From a virus, in the IMG/VR virus record IMGVR_UViG_3300048672_000788, positions 1 to 30,655 of that record: DNA of 30,655 nt. One strand, given 5' to 3'. The notes beneath the pieces are model-generated. The model saw only the letters and a program-made list of their open reading frames with translations, was not told the DNA's origin and searched no databases. Of this stretch, positions 1 through 5,948 are shown piece after piece. Each line of letters opens with the position of its first letter. The first letter of the stretch is position 1. Position numbers and translations under genes: made by a program.

Positions 1-277
1 TTCCCGGTAGGTGGGTCATGCTGATCCAGCCCAGATCTTCTAGGCGTCGTAGGTGCACCTGGGTGCTCGACCGAGTCGGTAGACCGCGGGCTCGGGAGAT
101 GGTGCGGACAGATGCCCGGACGGTCGATATGTCCCGACCGTCCGCCGCCATGGCGGCGACAGCCAGCCATGTGCTGATCTCGGCGGGACTGAGTCGGTCG
201 TGGATGAGCGCGACCGGGACCGGGACCGACACCGGGGCATCCGTACGACCTGTGGTGGAGGGTGTATCCGATGTCAT
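1..277 (-). CDS. Winged-helix DNA-binding protein, N-terminal part (gene crosses the circle junction)
   Basis: The gene starts at ATG 277 behind a GGTAGGA-like ribosome site. It reads to base 1 and continues at 30521 down to a stop at 30337, giving 153 aa in all. Residues about 30-92 look like a winged helix: a helical region, then TISRARGLPTRS as the helix-turn-helix, LRRLEDLGW as the following helix, and a wing (GRTPVITLHD) encoded beyond the junction. Similar folds occur in phage replication initiators and in small regulators. Its place at the head of the leftward block, divergent from the rightward genes, suits a regulator or replication accessory protein. The residues after about 107 are low in complexity and may result from a 17-bp duplication. 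DNA binding is inferred from the fold; the exact role is unknown. Confidence 0.72.
   Translation of the reverse strand, partial: MTSDTPSTTGRTDAPVSVPVPVALIHDRLSPAEISTWLAVAAMAADGRDISTVRASVRTISRARGLPTRSSTQVHLRRLEDLGWISMTHLPG
121..140. repeat. Short inverted repeat with invertible 8-nt loop
   Basis: The arms are cggtcg (121-126) and cgaccg (135-140), with loop atatgtcc (127-134). At the right end of the window the same left arm is followed by ggacatat, the loop in the opposite orientation. The element lies inside the winged-helix gene, and both orientations keep the frame open. Confidence 0.6.
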
Positions 278-323
278 GGGATCGATCCTACCCCTCTAGC
301 ACCGCAGGGATGCACCCAGGCAA

Positions 324-352
324 TTGCATGTCAGAAACGATCGTGCTAGTGT
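324..352 (+). promoter_or_regulatory. Candidate promoter for the rightward block
   Basis: TTGCAT (324-329) and TAGTGT (347-352) are separated by exactly 17 bases. They lie 45 bases upstream of the ATG at 397 in the only divergent gap at the head of the two blocks. They match the -35/-10 pattern of a housekeeping sigma factor moderately well. The leftward promoter must lie in the same gap, but I see no clear match for it. Confidence 0.5.
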
Positions 353-396
353 GTTCTCGTCAGCAGGCATCAGGACCACGAGTAGGAACACACGAA

Positions 397-573
397 ATGG
401 CACCCATATCCATCACCGTCAAGATCAGCGCCAAGGTCGACCCCGCCGCATGGGGGGAAGAGTTCGGCGTGCCCGAGGAGGCCGTCCGCGCTGACGTCGT
501 CCTCCACCTGGAGGGCATGGTCAGGGGCTACCTGGAGAGCCTGGGGCTGGCACCCGTCGACCGTCAGGCCTGA
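397..573 (+). CDS. Small conserved-type actinophage protein, 58 aa
   Basis: The 58-aa product begins with a beta-strand-like stretch (ISITVKISAKVDP), then AAWGEEFGVPEEAVRADV and a helix that would carry a short amphipathic surface. Small proteins with the pattern 'strand - DPxAW..EYG(V/I) - (V/I)R.DV - helix' are common in the early regions of actinobacterial phages, where they have no assigned function. I base this on general resemblance only. I chose the start at 397 because AGGA lies nine bases upstream and because upstream in-frame starts would run through the promoter. It is the first gene of the rightward block. Confidence 0.7.
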   Translation: MAPISITVKISAKVDPAAWGEEFGVPEEAVRADVVLHLEGMVRGYLESLGLAPVDRQA

Positions 574-644
574 GCGCCATCACCAAGGACCGTCTTGCGT
601 CCCGCGCCCGCACCCTCGCCGAAGACCATCGGAGGAACTCGAAA

Positions 645-1181
645 ATGAATTATGAAATCATAAACCTCACCCCCCATGAGATTATCGTCGAATCTGGAAT
701 CTACGCCGGGGTGTACCCGGCCTCCGGACAACTGGCCCGGATCGAGGAAAAGCTCAGCACAGGAGGTGACGGGACGGAAATCGTCACGTACTCGTCCAAG
801 ATCACGGGCCTTCCGGACCCTAGGCCAGGCACGGTCTACGTCGTGTCGACGATGACGGCGATGGCAGCAGTACCGACGAATCGCACAGACATTATGGCGC
901 CGTACGGGGTGACCCGGGACGCGGACGGGAGGATCGTAGGAACGAAACAGCTGGTGAGGGTGGCGCTGGACAGAGAACTGGTTGAGATTTGTCTCCACGA
1001 TGAGATCATCGATGCCATCGAGGATGTCATAGAAATCTGGCAATACAGCTATGAAGAAATTATTTGTGAATGGGATGGATTCATCGGTCTGATCGAGGAT
1101 CATACGGAAATCTCGATCGGAAATACATCGAAGGTTGCTGACGCGATCAGAGACTATGTATCGCGCAATCATAATCTGTAG
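645..1181 (+). CDS. NLTPH-type phage protein of unknown function, 178 aa
   Basis: The N-terminal 120 residues match a family seen in many phages and plasmids. It opens with INLTPHEI, followed by PASGQLARI, a TYSSKITGLPDPRPGTVYVVS stretch, a region around MAAVPTNRTD and a conserved ending near DADGRIVGTKQL. The family has no agreed function that I know of. Residues about 125-178 form an acidic, helical extension that is richer in AT-ending codons than the first part; this extension is unusual and may have been added. The start is supported by GGAGG eight bases upstream. The gene ends with TAG just before the ribosome site of the next gene. Confidence 0.75.
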   Translation: MNYEIINLTPHEIIVESGIYAGVYPASGQLARIEEKLSTGGDGTEIVTYSSKITGLPDPRPGTVYVVSTMTAMAAVPTNRTDIMAPYGVTRDADGRIVGTKQLVRVALDRELVEICLHDEIIDAIEDVIEIWQYSYEEIICEWDGFIGLIEDHTEISIGNTSKVADAIRDYVSRNHNL

Positions 1182-1212
1182 ATTATACACAGACAAAGGA
1201 TAAAGGATAAAT

Positions 1213-1638
1213 ATGAGTACCGAAATGAGCAAGGTGCCCGAATGGGCGTCAAAGGGGATGCAAGTAATTCTCGTACGGGATATTGGCGGACATCGCCCGA
1301 GTCAGAGAGAAATCGTCAAGACCACGGTGACATCCGTAGGGAAGGTATCGATTACCGTGGCAGCTACGGGGAGCACGCGGTACATGCTCTCAGCAGAAGG
1401 ATTGCTCGGCCCAAATACATCAAAATGGACTAATCCGTCTAAAATTGTCTCACCGACGGATCCTGGTGTACAAAAAGATATCGCATCGCACAACATGAAA
1501 CGAATACTCGACAGGATGGACGATGAGATGCGCCGAATTCGTAGTAATAATATGAAAGAAAGTGATATCAGGAACTTCCGAGAAATTCTTGTCCGGGCCG
1601 TTCGGGCTGTCGACGGCATCCTGGATGACACGAAATAA
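1213..1638 (+). CDS. Hypothetical protein, 141 aa
   Basis: I do not recognise this protein. The first 75 residues look beta-rich (QVILVRDIGG, VKTTVTSVGKVSITVAAT, TRYMLSAEGLLG) and could be a small barrel. Residues about 85-141 are helical and charged (NMKRILDRMDDEMRRI, NFREILVRAVRAVDGIL) and may form a coiled coil. AAAGGATAAAT directly upstream supports the start, and the spacing to the preceding gene is 31 bases, which fits one transcript. Codon use is more AT-rich than in the structural genes. Confidence 0.65.
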   Translation: MSTEMSKVPEWASKGMQVILVRDIGGHRPSQREIVKTTVTSVGKVSITVAATGSTRYMLSAEGLLGPNTSKWTNPSKIVSPTDPGVQKDIASHNMKRILDRMDDEMRRIRSNNMKESDIRNFREILVRAVRAVDGILDDTK

Positions 1639-1660
1639 ACAGAAATATAGGAAAGATAGA

Positions 1661-1969
1661 ATGTGGTATGATTCTGATATGGAGTACAAGGCAGACCAAG
1701 AAAACGACAATACGAAGTCGCCCCAGAGACGAAGGCCCGGATCACGTCGATCGCTCCCGGACGGATGGAATCCCGCGAAAATCTATGTCGGGACACCAGA
1801 AGTAGTGGTCAAGGAAATCATAAAATTCGCCGATACGCACAATTATACTAAATCTATGGCATACGTAATTCTTACATCAATAGCTCTGGAAAGAGTCGAA
1901 TACGATCTGAAGAATAGAAATTCTATCGACGAATTCCTCGACGAATTCTTCATACAAGATGGCGAATGA
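1661..1969 (+). CDS. Possible ribbon-helix-helix protein, 102 aa
   Basis: The N-terminal 40 residues are charged and probably disordered (QENDNTKSPQRRRPGSRRS). Residues about 42-82 have the strand-helix-turn-helix spacing of small Arc/CopG-type DNA-binding proteins: a short strand at KIYVGTP, helix VVVKEIIKFADTHN, a turn at YTKS, and helix MAYVILTSIALERV. The basic N-terminal tail would suit DNA contact. A longer reading of this frame exists upstream, but AGGAAAGATAG sits correctly before the ATG at 1661, so I chose that start. The assignment rests on the pattern only; an unrelated helical protein is possible. Confidence 0.55.
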   Translation: MWYDSDMEYKADQENDNTKSPQRRRPGSRRSLPDGWNPAKIYVGTPEVVVKEIIKFADTHNYTKSMAYVILTSIALERVEYDLKNRNSIDEFLDEFFIQDGE

Positions 1970-2294
1970 TATCCTCGGTAAAGACAACGGTCCGGGCCAG
2001 GATCACCTGACCCGGACCAGATCTGATCATCCCCTCCAAGAAATGATCGGACAGATCATATCATGCTCACATATTTTAGGAATAACTTATCTTTCACCGA
2101 GCCAATTGAATGTGATACCAAAGATAGGAATAACTTATCTTTTCTTTAGGATCACATTCAATTGGCTCGGTGTTGGTAAAAACTCTATCACAGATGGAGG
2201 GATGGTGGCGTACGGACCGAATGGCCGAGGCGACCAGCACCACGACACATCCACGACCGGCAGACACCAGCACACCGAAAGAAGCAGAAGATGA
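1959..2294 (+). CDS. Doubtful 111-aa reading frame spanning a repeat element
   Basis: The frame starts inside the end of the preceding gene (overlap of 11 bases) and ends at a TGA that overlaps the ATG at 2291. This is the coupling pattern used elsewhere in the genome. Against it, there is no ribosome site before the ATG, the composition is odd (GITYL appears twice because of a DNA repeat, and the C-terminus is histidine- and arginine-rich), and the frame runs through a 22-bp inverted repeat. It may be a chance open frame over a regulatory region. Only the last 30 codons, from an ATG at 2202, might be translated. Confidence 0.2.
   Translation: MANDILGKDNGPGQDHLTRTRSDHPLQEMIGQIISCSHILGITYLSPSQLNVIPKIGITYLFFRITFNWLGVGKNSITDGGMVAYGPNGRGDQHHDTSTTGRHQHTERSRR
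2077..2172. repeat. 22-bp perfect inverted repeat with an 18-bp direct repeat
   Basis: The arms at 2095-2116 and 2151-2172 are perfect reverse complements of 22 bases, with a 34-base interior. An 18-base sequence (taggaataacttatcttt) occurs at 2077-2094, just outside the left arm, and again at 2125-2142 inside the loop. The interior has its own small hairpin, aaagata/tatcttt. The segment is AT-rich compared with its surroundings. It could be an operator, a structured leader of the 2291 gene, or a remnant of a small mobile element. I saw no target-site duplication and no U-tract that would make it a classical terminator. Confidence 0.8.
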
Positions 2295-3259
2295 GGCGCC
2301 CGACGGTCATCGACGTCATCGCGGTAACGGCGATCTCCGCCGCTGCCACTACCGCTGTCTGGGGAGGATGGGTCGAGCTGGGACACCGATGCGGGTACGG
2401 GCTGGTCCGGCCCATGCCAGGTACCCCGTGGTCCGATGCGCAGGTTGATCTGGCGATCACTCTACCCTTGTGCGTGGAGACGCTCGGAGCGTACGCGCTC
2501 TATTGCTGGCTGTCCCCACGACGGTCCACGACTGATCGTGCGCGACGTCTGGCCCGGTGGGTATCGGTAGGTGCACTGTCCCTGGGAGTGATCGGTCAGG
2601 GTAGCTACCACCTACTGGATGCGATGGGCCGATCATCCGCTCCGTGGCAGCTGACGATGATCGTGTCGATCATCCCGGTGATCGCTCTAGCGGCGATCAC
2701 CACCCTGGTGCATCTGCGTCTAGAGGATGGTGCAGGTCAGGTGATCGATCAGGCGATCACCGACCACCATGCGATCGGTCAGGAGATCGGTCAGGGTGAC
2801 GATCACCAGCTGATCACCGATCAGGCGATCGATCGGTCACCGATTGCTCCGGTCGTCGAGCATGTCGATCAGGCGATCACCGATCACCGCGATCAGGCGA
2901 TCGATCACCCGATGCCGATCGGACCGGTCATCGATCGGTCCGATCGGGTGATCGATCGGCCGATCACCGACCACCGACCAGTATCTGGGGCAGAGGCAGA
3001 ATGGTCAGCGACGATCGTCGATCTCATCGATCGATCGGCAGGGATTCCCAGGATGCCAAGAGGATTGATCTATGATCGTCTACGGAAGCAGATCAGAACC
3101 GATCCGTCACCGATCACGATGCGCCGGTGGGCCCAGAAGTACCGGCTGGCGAAGATGTCTGGTACTAATCTCGGGTACGCACCGGTGAAGCATGATTCCA
3201 TGAGAATCCTTCTGGATAACGACACCGATCATCGAGGAATGAAAATGCGAGCACGATAG
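2291..3259 (+). CDS. DUF2637-like membrane protein with C-terminal DNA-binding-like domain, 322 aa
   Basis: Residues 1-150 contain about four hydrophobic segments (VIDVIAVTAISAAATTAVWG; LAITLPLCVETLGAYALYCW; VSVGALSLGVIGQGSYHLL; MIVSIIPVIALAAITTLV). Their order and the LPLC(V)ET and GQGSYH positions recall the actinobacterial DUF2637/SpdB-type proteins found on plasmids and phages. Residues about 155-235 are a repetitive linker rich in D, Q, I, H and R, encoded by GATC-dense DNA. Residues about 240-310 look helix-turn-helix-like (IYDRLRKQIRTDPSPITMRRWAQKYRLAK). The protein may tether DNA to the membrane; that is inference. The start overlaps TGA of the preceding frame, and its ribosome site is weak. 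Confidence 0.68.
   Translation: MRRPTVIDVIAVTAISAAATTAVWGGWVELGHRCGYGLVRPMPGTPWSDAQVDLAITLPLCVETLGAYALYCWLSPRRSTTDRARRLARWVSVGALSLGVIGQGSYHLLDAMGRSSAPWQLTMIVSIIPVIALAAITTLVHLRLEDGAGQVIDQAITDHHAIGQEIGQGDDHQLITDQAIDRSPIAPVVEHVDQAITDHRDQAIDHPMPIGPVIDRSDRVIDRPITDHRPVSGAEAEWSATIVDLIDRSAGIPRMPRGLIYDRLRKQIRTDPSPITMRRWAQKYRLAKMSGTNLGYAPVKHDSMRILLDNDTDHRGMKMRAR
2742..3038. repeat. Dense GATC cluster inside the DUF2637-like gene
   Basis: I count 26 GATC tetramers in about 300 bases, many as GATCGATC or separated by 8-12 bases in units such as gatcaggcgatcac. About one would be expected by chance. In protein the units read as DQAITDH or AIDRP-like repeats. The density is reminiscent of iteron or methylation-sensitive origin regions, but it also serves as a flexible protein linker. 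Confidence 0.85.
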
Positions 3260-3311
3260 AATAATATGAAACTAGAATACCGGACCCTATTATTTGGATG
3301 TGGTGAATAGC

Positions 3312-3584
3312 ATGGAAGAAAATAAGCGTATTTCGGTCGAGAGATCTTCCCGACCCGACATTGAAGAATTCATTTCCACGGTAGAAATGGCTAAAATCAT
3401 CGGAGTAACGCGAGATACGTTACTGAAATACACATATATTGTAACGCGTGGTGATCGCAGTAATCCACAGTGGAAATCACTACGGGACATGCCGCTACCA
3501 AGGAAGAATTATAGAACGCTGGAGTGGGATTGGCTCCTTGTCGAGGAATGGCACCTGAACCGGAGAAACAAGCGGAAGCGATGA
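3312..3584 (+). CDS. Small MerR/excisionase-like helix-turn-helix protein, 90 aa
   Basis: Residues about 24-75 fit the short winged-helix type used by phage excisionases and AlpA-like regulators. ISTVEMAKIIGVTRDTLLKY is the helix-turn-helix, followed by a wing region and a second conserved-looking stretch, MPLPRKNYRTLEWDWLLVEEWH, where the 'W...VEEWL' pattern is typical. Such proteins bind DNA as regulators or bend it for recombinases. No integrase is visible in the genome, so a regulatory role is more likely. I chose ATG 3312; a TTG six codons upstream (3294) is an alternative. Confidence 0.65.
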   Translation: MEENKRISVERSSRPDIEEFISTVEMAKIIGVTRDTLLKYTYIVTRGDRSNPQWKSLRDMPLPRKNYRTLEWDWLLVEEWHLNRRNKRKR

Positions 3585-3598
3585 GGGGCACTCATACG

Positions 3599-3772
3599 TC
3601 AGATCATCGACGACCAGCGTGACATCCGGATAGAATCTGGGATAACCATGTCCTGGTCGACCGGCTGAAGCGGATACGACATCAATTCGGATAGCTGATC
3701 AGAAGTCATCCGGGCAAGGGCGGCACGAAGTGCCCCGGACAGCTGATAGGTGATGGTGTACATATCGTCCAT
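3599..3772 (-). CDS. Small hypothetical protein, 57 aa, opposite strand
   Basis: A 57-codon frame begins at ATG 3772 with GGAG six bases upstream and ends with TGA at 3599, converging with the gene that ends at 3584. The product (start MDDMYTITYQLSGALRAALA) has a short strand and then an amphipathic helix, and resembles the many small early proteins of such phages. I do not recognise it. It is the only leftward gene within the rightward block. A good ribosome site and dense coding of the gap are the reasons for calling it. Confidence 0.5.
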   Translation of the reverse strand: MDDMYTITYQLSGALRAALARMTSDQLSELMSYPLQPVDQDMVIPDSIRMSRWSSMI

Positions 3773-3859
3773 GTCTACTCCAGAGTCAAATCCGTATCAC
3801 GATACTAACTGATCGAGCGGAAGACGGCCCGAGCTATGACATGGCGGACTGAAACTGAC

Positions 3860-3903
3860 ACAGCTGGTGTCCATCACCGATCCAGGTGATGGACACCAGC
3901 TGT
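3860..3903. repeat. 19-bp perfect inverted repeat, 6-nt loop
   Basis: The arms at 3860-3878 and 3885-3903 are exact reverse complements of 19 bases around loop gatcca. As RNA it would be a very stable hairpin. It lies immediately beside the CRISPR-repeat-like element. Read leftward it is followed by GTCAGTTTCAG, a weak U-containing tail, so it could end a small leftward RNA; it could also be an operator. Confidence 0.85.
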
Positions 3904-3908
3904 ATGAG

Positions 3909-3937
3909 GCTATCCCCGCGCGTGCGGGGACGTGCCG
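3909..3937 (+). CRISPR. Solitary type I-E CRISPR-repeat-like unit (no array)
   Basis: The 29-base segment has the type I-E repeat layout. It has a 7-bp stem tccccgc/gcgggga around a 4-base loop, with four bases before the stem and an eight-base tail ending in CCG, like the 5' handle of Escherichia coli-type crRNAs. Compared with the E. coli I-E repeat, the stem core TCCCCGCGC..GCGGGGA and the final CCG agree. Read on the other strand (3906-3934), the stem is followed by GGGGATA, which also resembles I-E repeats, so orientation is not settled. There is only one copy and no cas gene. A plain GC-rich hairpin is the alternative. Confidence 0.5.
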
Positions 3938-3989
3938 GGACCGGTTTCAACCCGCCGGAGATCCTGGAGAGCTGTTTTCCGCCGGAATC

Positions 3990-4018
3990 TTGTCCCCAGA
4001 CACATTCCATGCTAGATT
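3990..4018 (+). promoter_or_regulatory. Candidate promoter for the 4064 gene
   Basis: TTGTCC (3990-3995) and TAGATT (4013-4018) are separated by 17 bases and would start transcription about 40 bases before the ATG at 4064. The match to the -35/-10 consensus is good. It lies downstream of the CRISPR-like unit, so it would not transcribe that unit. Confidence 0.5.
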
Positions 4019-4063
4019 TGGTCTTGTCAGAGAGGCACACGAACCTCACGATCGGACATACAC

Positions 4064-4711
4064 ATGATACCGACCATGGTCCAGCTCCTCCCACTCTCAT
4101 CCACGAACTGCCCACGCGAGGAATGGGAGGAGTGGCAGGACGACATGATCACCCTGATCGGTGACTACCTCACCGATCCGGATCTCTCACCACATATGAG
4201 AAGCGTCCTGACCCAGCTATGGACTGGACAGTACGTCGACCGATCCATGGCGATCGAGTGCGCATCATCCATGAGTCAAAACTTGGCATACGGCCTGATC
4301 GATGGATTAGCGGATGTCATCGGCGGATCAGTTCAGTATCACCACGATCATAAAACCGAGCTGATGTACATCCGGGATACTCGTATCCTTACCAGGATCA
4401 AGAGAAATCAACACGATATGTTTTCAGATTATATGGACATTGAAGACGTATCCGTGTACGTAGAGGAAGGAGACCACCCGGATGAGGACAGGTACCGCGT
4501 GGTGATCCGGGTGGATGGTCATGTACGGTCGATCCGGGAGCATGGCGCTCCGTGGGGTCAGCCGTGGACGGCGCGCGAGGATGAAGATGGTATCCGGTTC
4601 GTGAGCTACCAGGTGACCCGTGAGGTTCTGCACCGGTGGGAGAAGGATGCGATCGAGGCGGACCGCAAAATTGATGAGCACGAGGAATACATGCATATGC
4701 ATTCCGAGTGA
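4064..4711 (+). CDS. Hypothetical protein, 215 aa
   Basis: I do not recognise this protein. It is acidic, with a helical N-terminal half (EEWEEWQDDMITLIGDYL, a helical segment near SVLTQLW) and a beta-rich centre with an alternating pattern (VSVYVEEG, RYRVVIRVDGHVRSI, IRFVSYQVTREVL). It ends in a charged helix rich in E, H and M. CGGA seven bases before ATG 4064 supports the start; ATG 4076 is possible. A promoter-like pair lies upstream and a hairpin follows the stop, so it may be a single-gene transcript. The setting beside a possible CRISPR-mimic RNA makes an anti-defence role worth testing, but nothing in the protein shows it. Confidence 0.65.
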   Translation: MIPTMVQLLPLSSTNCPREEWEEWQDDMITLIGDYLTDPDLSPHMRSVLTQLWTGQYVDRSMAIECASSMSQNLAYGLIDGLADVIGGSVQYHHDHKTELMYIRDTRILTRIKRNQHDMFSDYMDIEDVSVYVEEGDHPDEDRYRVVIRVDGHVRSIREHGAPWGQPWTAREDEDGIRFVSYQVTREVLHRWEKDAIEADRKIDEHEEYMHMHSE

Positions 4712-4719
4712 GAGGTACT

Positions 4720-4753
4720 GATCCGGGGACCGGGGTAACCTGGTCCCCGGATC
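4720..4753 (+). terminator. 12-bp hairpin after the 215-aa gene
   Basis: The arms gatccggggacc (4720-4731) and ggtccccggatc (4742-4753) pair perfectly around a 10-base loop, nine bases after the stop. Only two T residues follow, so termination would be weak. TTGACG immediately after the stem (4754-4759) could be the -35 of a promoter for the next gene, with CATTGA at 4777 as a poor -10. Confidence 0.5.
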
Positions 4754-4785
4754 TTGACGTAGTATCGGTATTCAAACATTGAAGA

Positions 4786-5364
4786 ATGGTGTATGAAATG
4801 CATATCAAGAGCGCATTGGCTGAATTGATTGCAGCTAACATCAGATTCCGTGATGCAAAAGTGCAGCTGTCAGAGCAGAGGAATGTGGTGAAGAAATATG
4901 TGGAGAATCTCAGGAATGAGGGGGTGATCATCAAAGAATTGGTTGGAGATAATGGAAAGATATCCATTTATAATATGGATAATGAAATTGAGATTACTGT
5001 TGTGGACAGCGATTCACTGGCAGTGTGGATGAAAAAGGAACGACGCAGGAATAACAAGGAAGCCGGTAATCGTCCCGAAATGGACCCGGATGTAAGATAT
5101 GTTATCAGTGTTGGACAGAATGACTACGACAAATTCATTCAGATGAGGGATGAGTTTCCGTCATTCCTCAAAGAGGAAACGAAAATCATGCCGAAAGCGC
5201 TGAGCTATATTTCTAGCAGATCAATTGTGGACGATGACTTGAATATTATTCACACAGATGTCTATGGGATTCCGGACGGTGAAATCATACCTGGAATAGT
5301 GGGAAGGATGAAGGATATTTCGTTCTCGATCCGGCATAGGATTGCAAAATCCGAAGACAACTGA
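4786..5364 (+). CDS. Hypothetical protein, 192 aa, AT-rich codon use
   Basis: I do not recognise this protein. Residues about 5-50 form a long charged helix (KSALAELIAANIRFRDAKVQ, EQRNVVKKYVENLRNEG) that may be a coiled coil. A beta segment follows (KISIYNMDNEIEITVV), then a basic patch KKERRRNNKEAGNR, then a mixed C-terminal half. Codon use is clearly richer in A and T than in the structural genes, which suggests a different origin. ATG 4786 is used here; ATG 4798 in the same frame is the alternative, and neither has a strong ribosome site. It is the last gene of the rightward block, just before the bidirectional terminator. Confidence 0.65.
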   Translation: MVYEMHIKSALAELIAANIRFRDAKVQLSEQRNVVKKYVENLRNEGVIIKELVGDNGKISIYNMDNEIEITVVDSDSLAVWMKKERRRNNKEAGNRPEMDPDVRYVISVGQNDYDKFIQMRDEFPSFLKEETKIMPKALSYISSRSIVDDDLNIIHTDVYGIPDGEIIPGIVGRMKDISFSIRHRIAKSEDN

Positions 5365-5373
5365 TCTACGCAA

Positions 5374-5412
5374 AAACGTCATCCCCCGGATAAATTCCGG
5401 GGGATGACGTTT
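5374..5412. terminator. Bidirectional terminator between converging blocks
   Basis: The arms at 5374-5390 and 5396-5412 form a perfect 17-bp stem with loop taaat. The stem base is A-rich on the left and T-rich on the right, so it gives a U-tract in both directions. It lies ten bases after the stop of the last rightward gene and 72 bases beyond the last leftward gene, exactly where both transcripts should end. Confidence 0.85.
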
Positions 5413-5483
5413 GACACGCGCCGGGTCACGACTCCGGAGCACACACGATGCCGACCTAGACACCTTGATCATCAGTATACATG

Positions 5484-5948
5484 TCATGTAGCCTCATACG
5501 AAATCATCGCCTTGATCTCGTCAGACGATGCCCAGGTGAACGGGGACGTCGCACTGATCCCCGTCTGTGCCTCCACAAGTCGCAGGAACACCATCACCGA
5601 ACCCGACAAGGCGACAAGCCCTTGATAATTCGATGTTGCCGAAGAATCTCGGTACCACGCTTTTCCACCTATCTGGGTATTCGATGCGATCGGTACCGGG
5701 AGCGTGGCGTTCCCTGCCGAACCTACCGATGACGTCGAGCCGAGGACCAGGGAATATCTGGCCGTCACGAACCTGCCGATCTGTAGGTACGCACAGGACA
5801 GCGTACCGTTCCCGACGGTAATGTTCGTGAATGTTGGAGTGAAATCCGTCCACGCGACATCCTCAAGAGCAGAAATATCCGATGCAAGAACCGGATCACC
5901 GGCATAAACCATGTCTGACCTCAAATCGAATAGTGGGACGTTTCCCAT
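5484..5948 (-). CDS. Tail-tip fibre or receptor-binding minor tail protein, 154 aa
   Basis: The protein has the signature of small siphovirus tail-end proteins: an N-terminal helix, then a beta-rich body with WTDFTPTFTNITVGNGTL, YLQIGRFVTARYSLVLGSTS, LPVPIASNT and an ending like PFTWASSDEIKAMISYEA. In related phages such modules sit at the end of minor tail proteins or as separate genes after them and help the virion meet the host surface. It overlaps the large minor tail gene by 28 bases and is the last gene before the terminator. Receptor binding is inferred from position and family style. Confidence 0.75.
   Translation of the reverse strand: MGNVPLFDLRSDMVYAGDPVLASDISALEDVAWTDFTPTFTNITVGNGTLSCAYLQIGRFVTARYSLVLGSTSSVGSAGNATLPVPIASNTQIGGKAWYRDSSATSNYQGLVALSGSVMVFLRLVEAQTGISATSPFTWASSDEIKAMISYEAT

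Larger units (their letters stand above)
3773..4063. promoter_or_regulatory. Divergent regulatory stretch
   Basis: This 291-base stretch separates the leftward 57-aa gene from the rightward 215-aa gene. It contains, in order, a near-palindrome gtatcacgatac (3794-3805), a 19-bp perfect inverted repeat (3860-3903), a lone CRISPR-repeat-like element (3909-3937), and a promoter-like pair (3990-4018). I see no convincing gene in it; the frames present are interrupted or lack ribosome sites. Confidence 0.6.

Noticed and set aside
2095-2172. MITE or insertion sequence bounded by the 22-bp inverted repeat
   Set aside because: No target-site duplication flanks the arms, and no second copy of the element occurs in the window.
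2170-2448. Plus-strand frame of 92 codons before the DUF2637 gene
   Set aside because: It overlaps the start of that gene by about 150 bases in another frame, uses a TTG start without a ribosome site, and becomes arginine-rich in the overlap.
3904-4063. CRISPR array
   Set aside because: Only one repeat-like unit is present. No second copy lies at the 61-base spacing expected for type I-E, and no cas genes are visible.
3834-4115. Minus-strand frame of 93 codons over the CRISPR-like unit
   Set aside because: It runs through both hairpins, lacks a ribosome site, and its composition gives no fold; the stretch looks regulatory.
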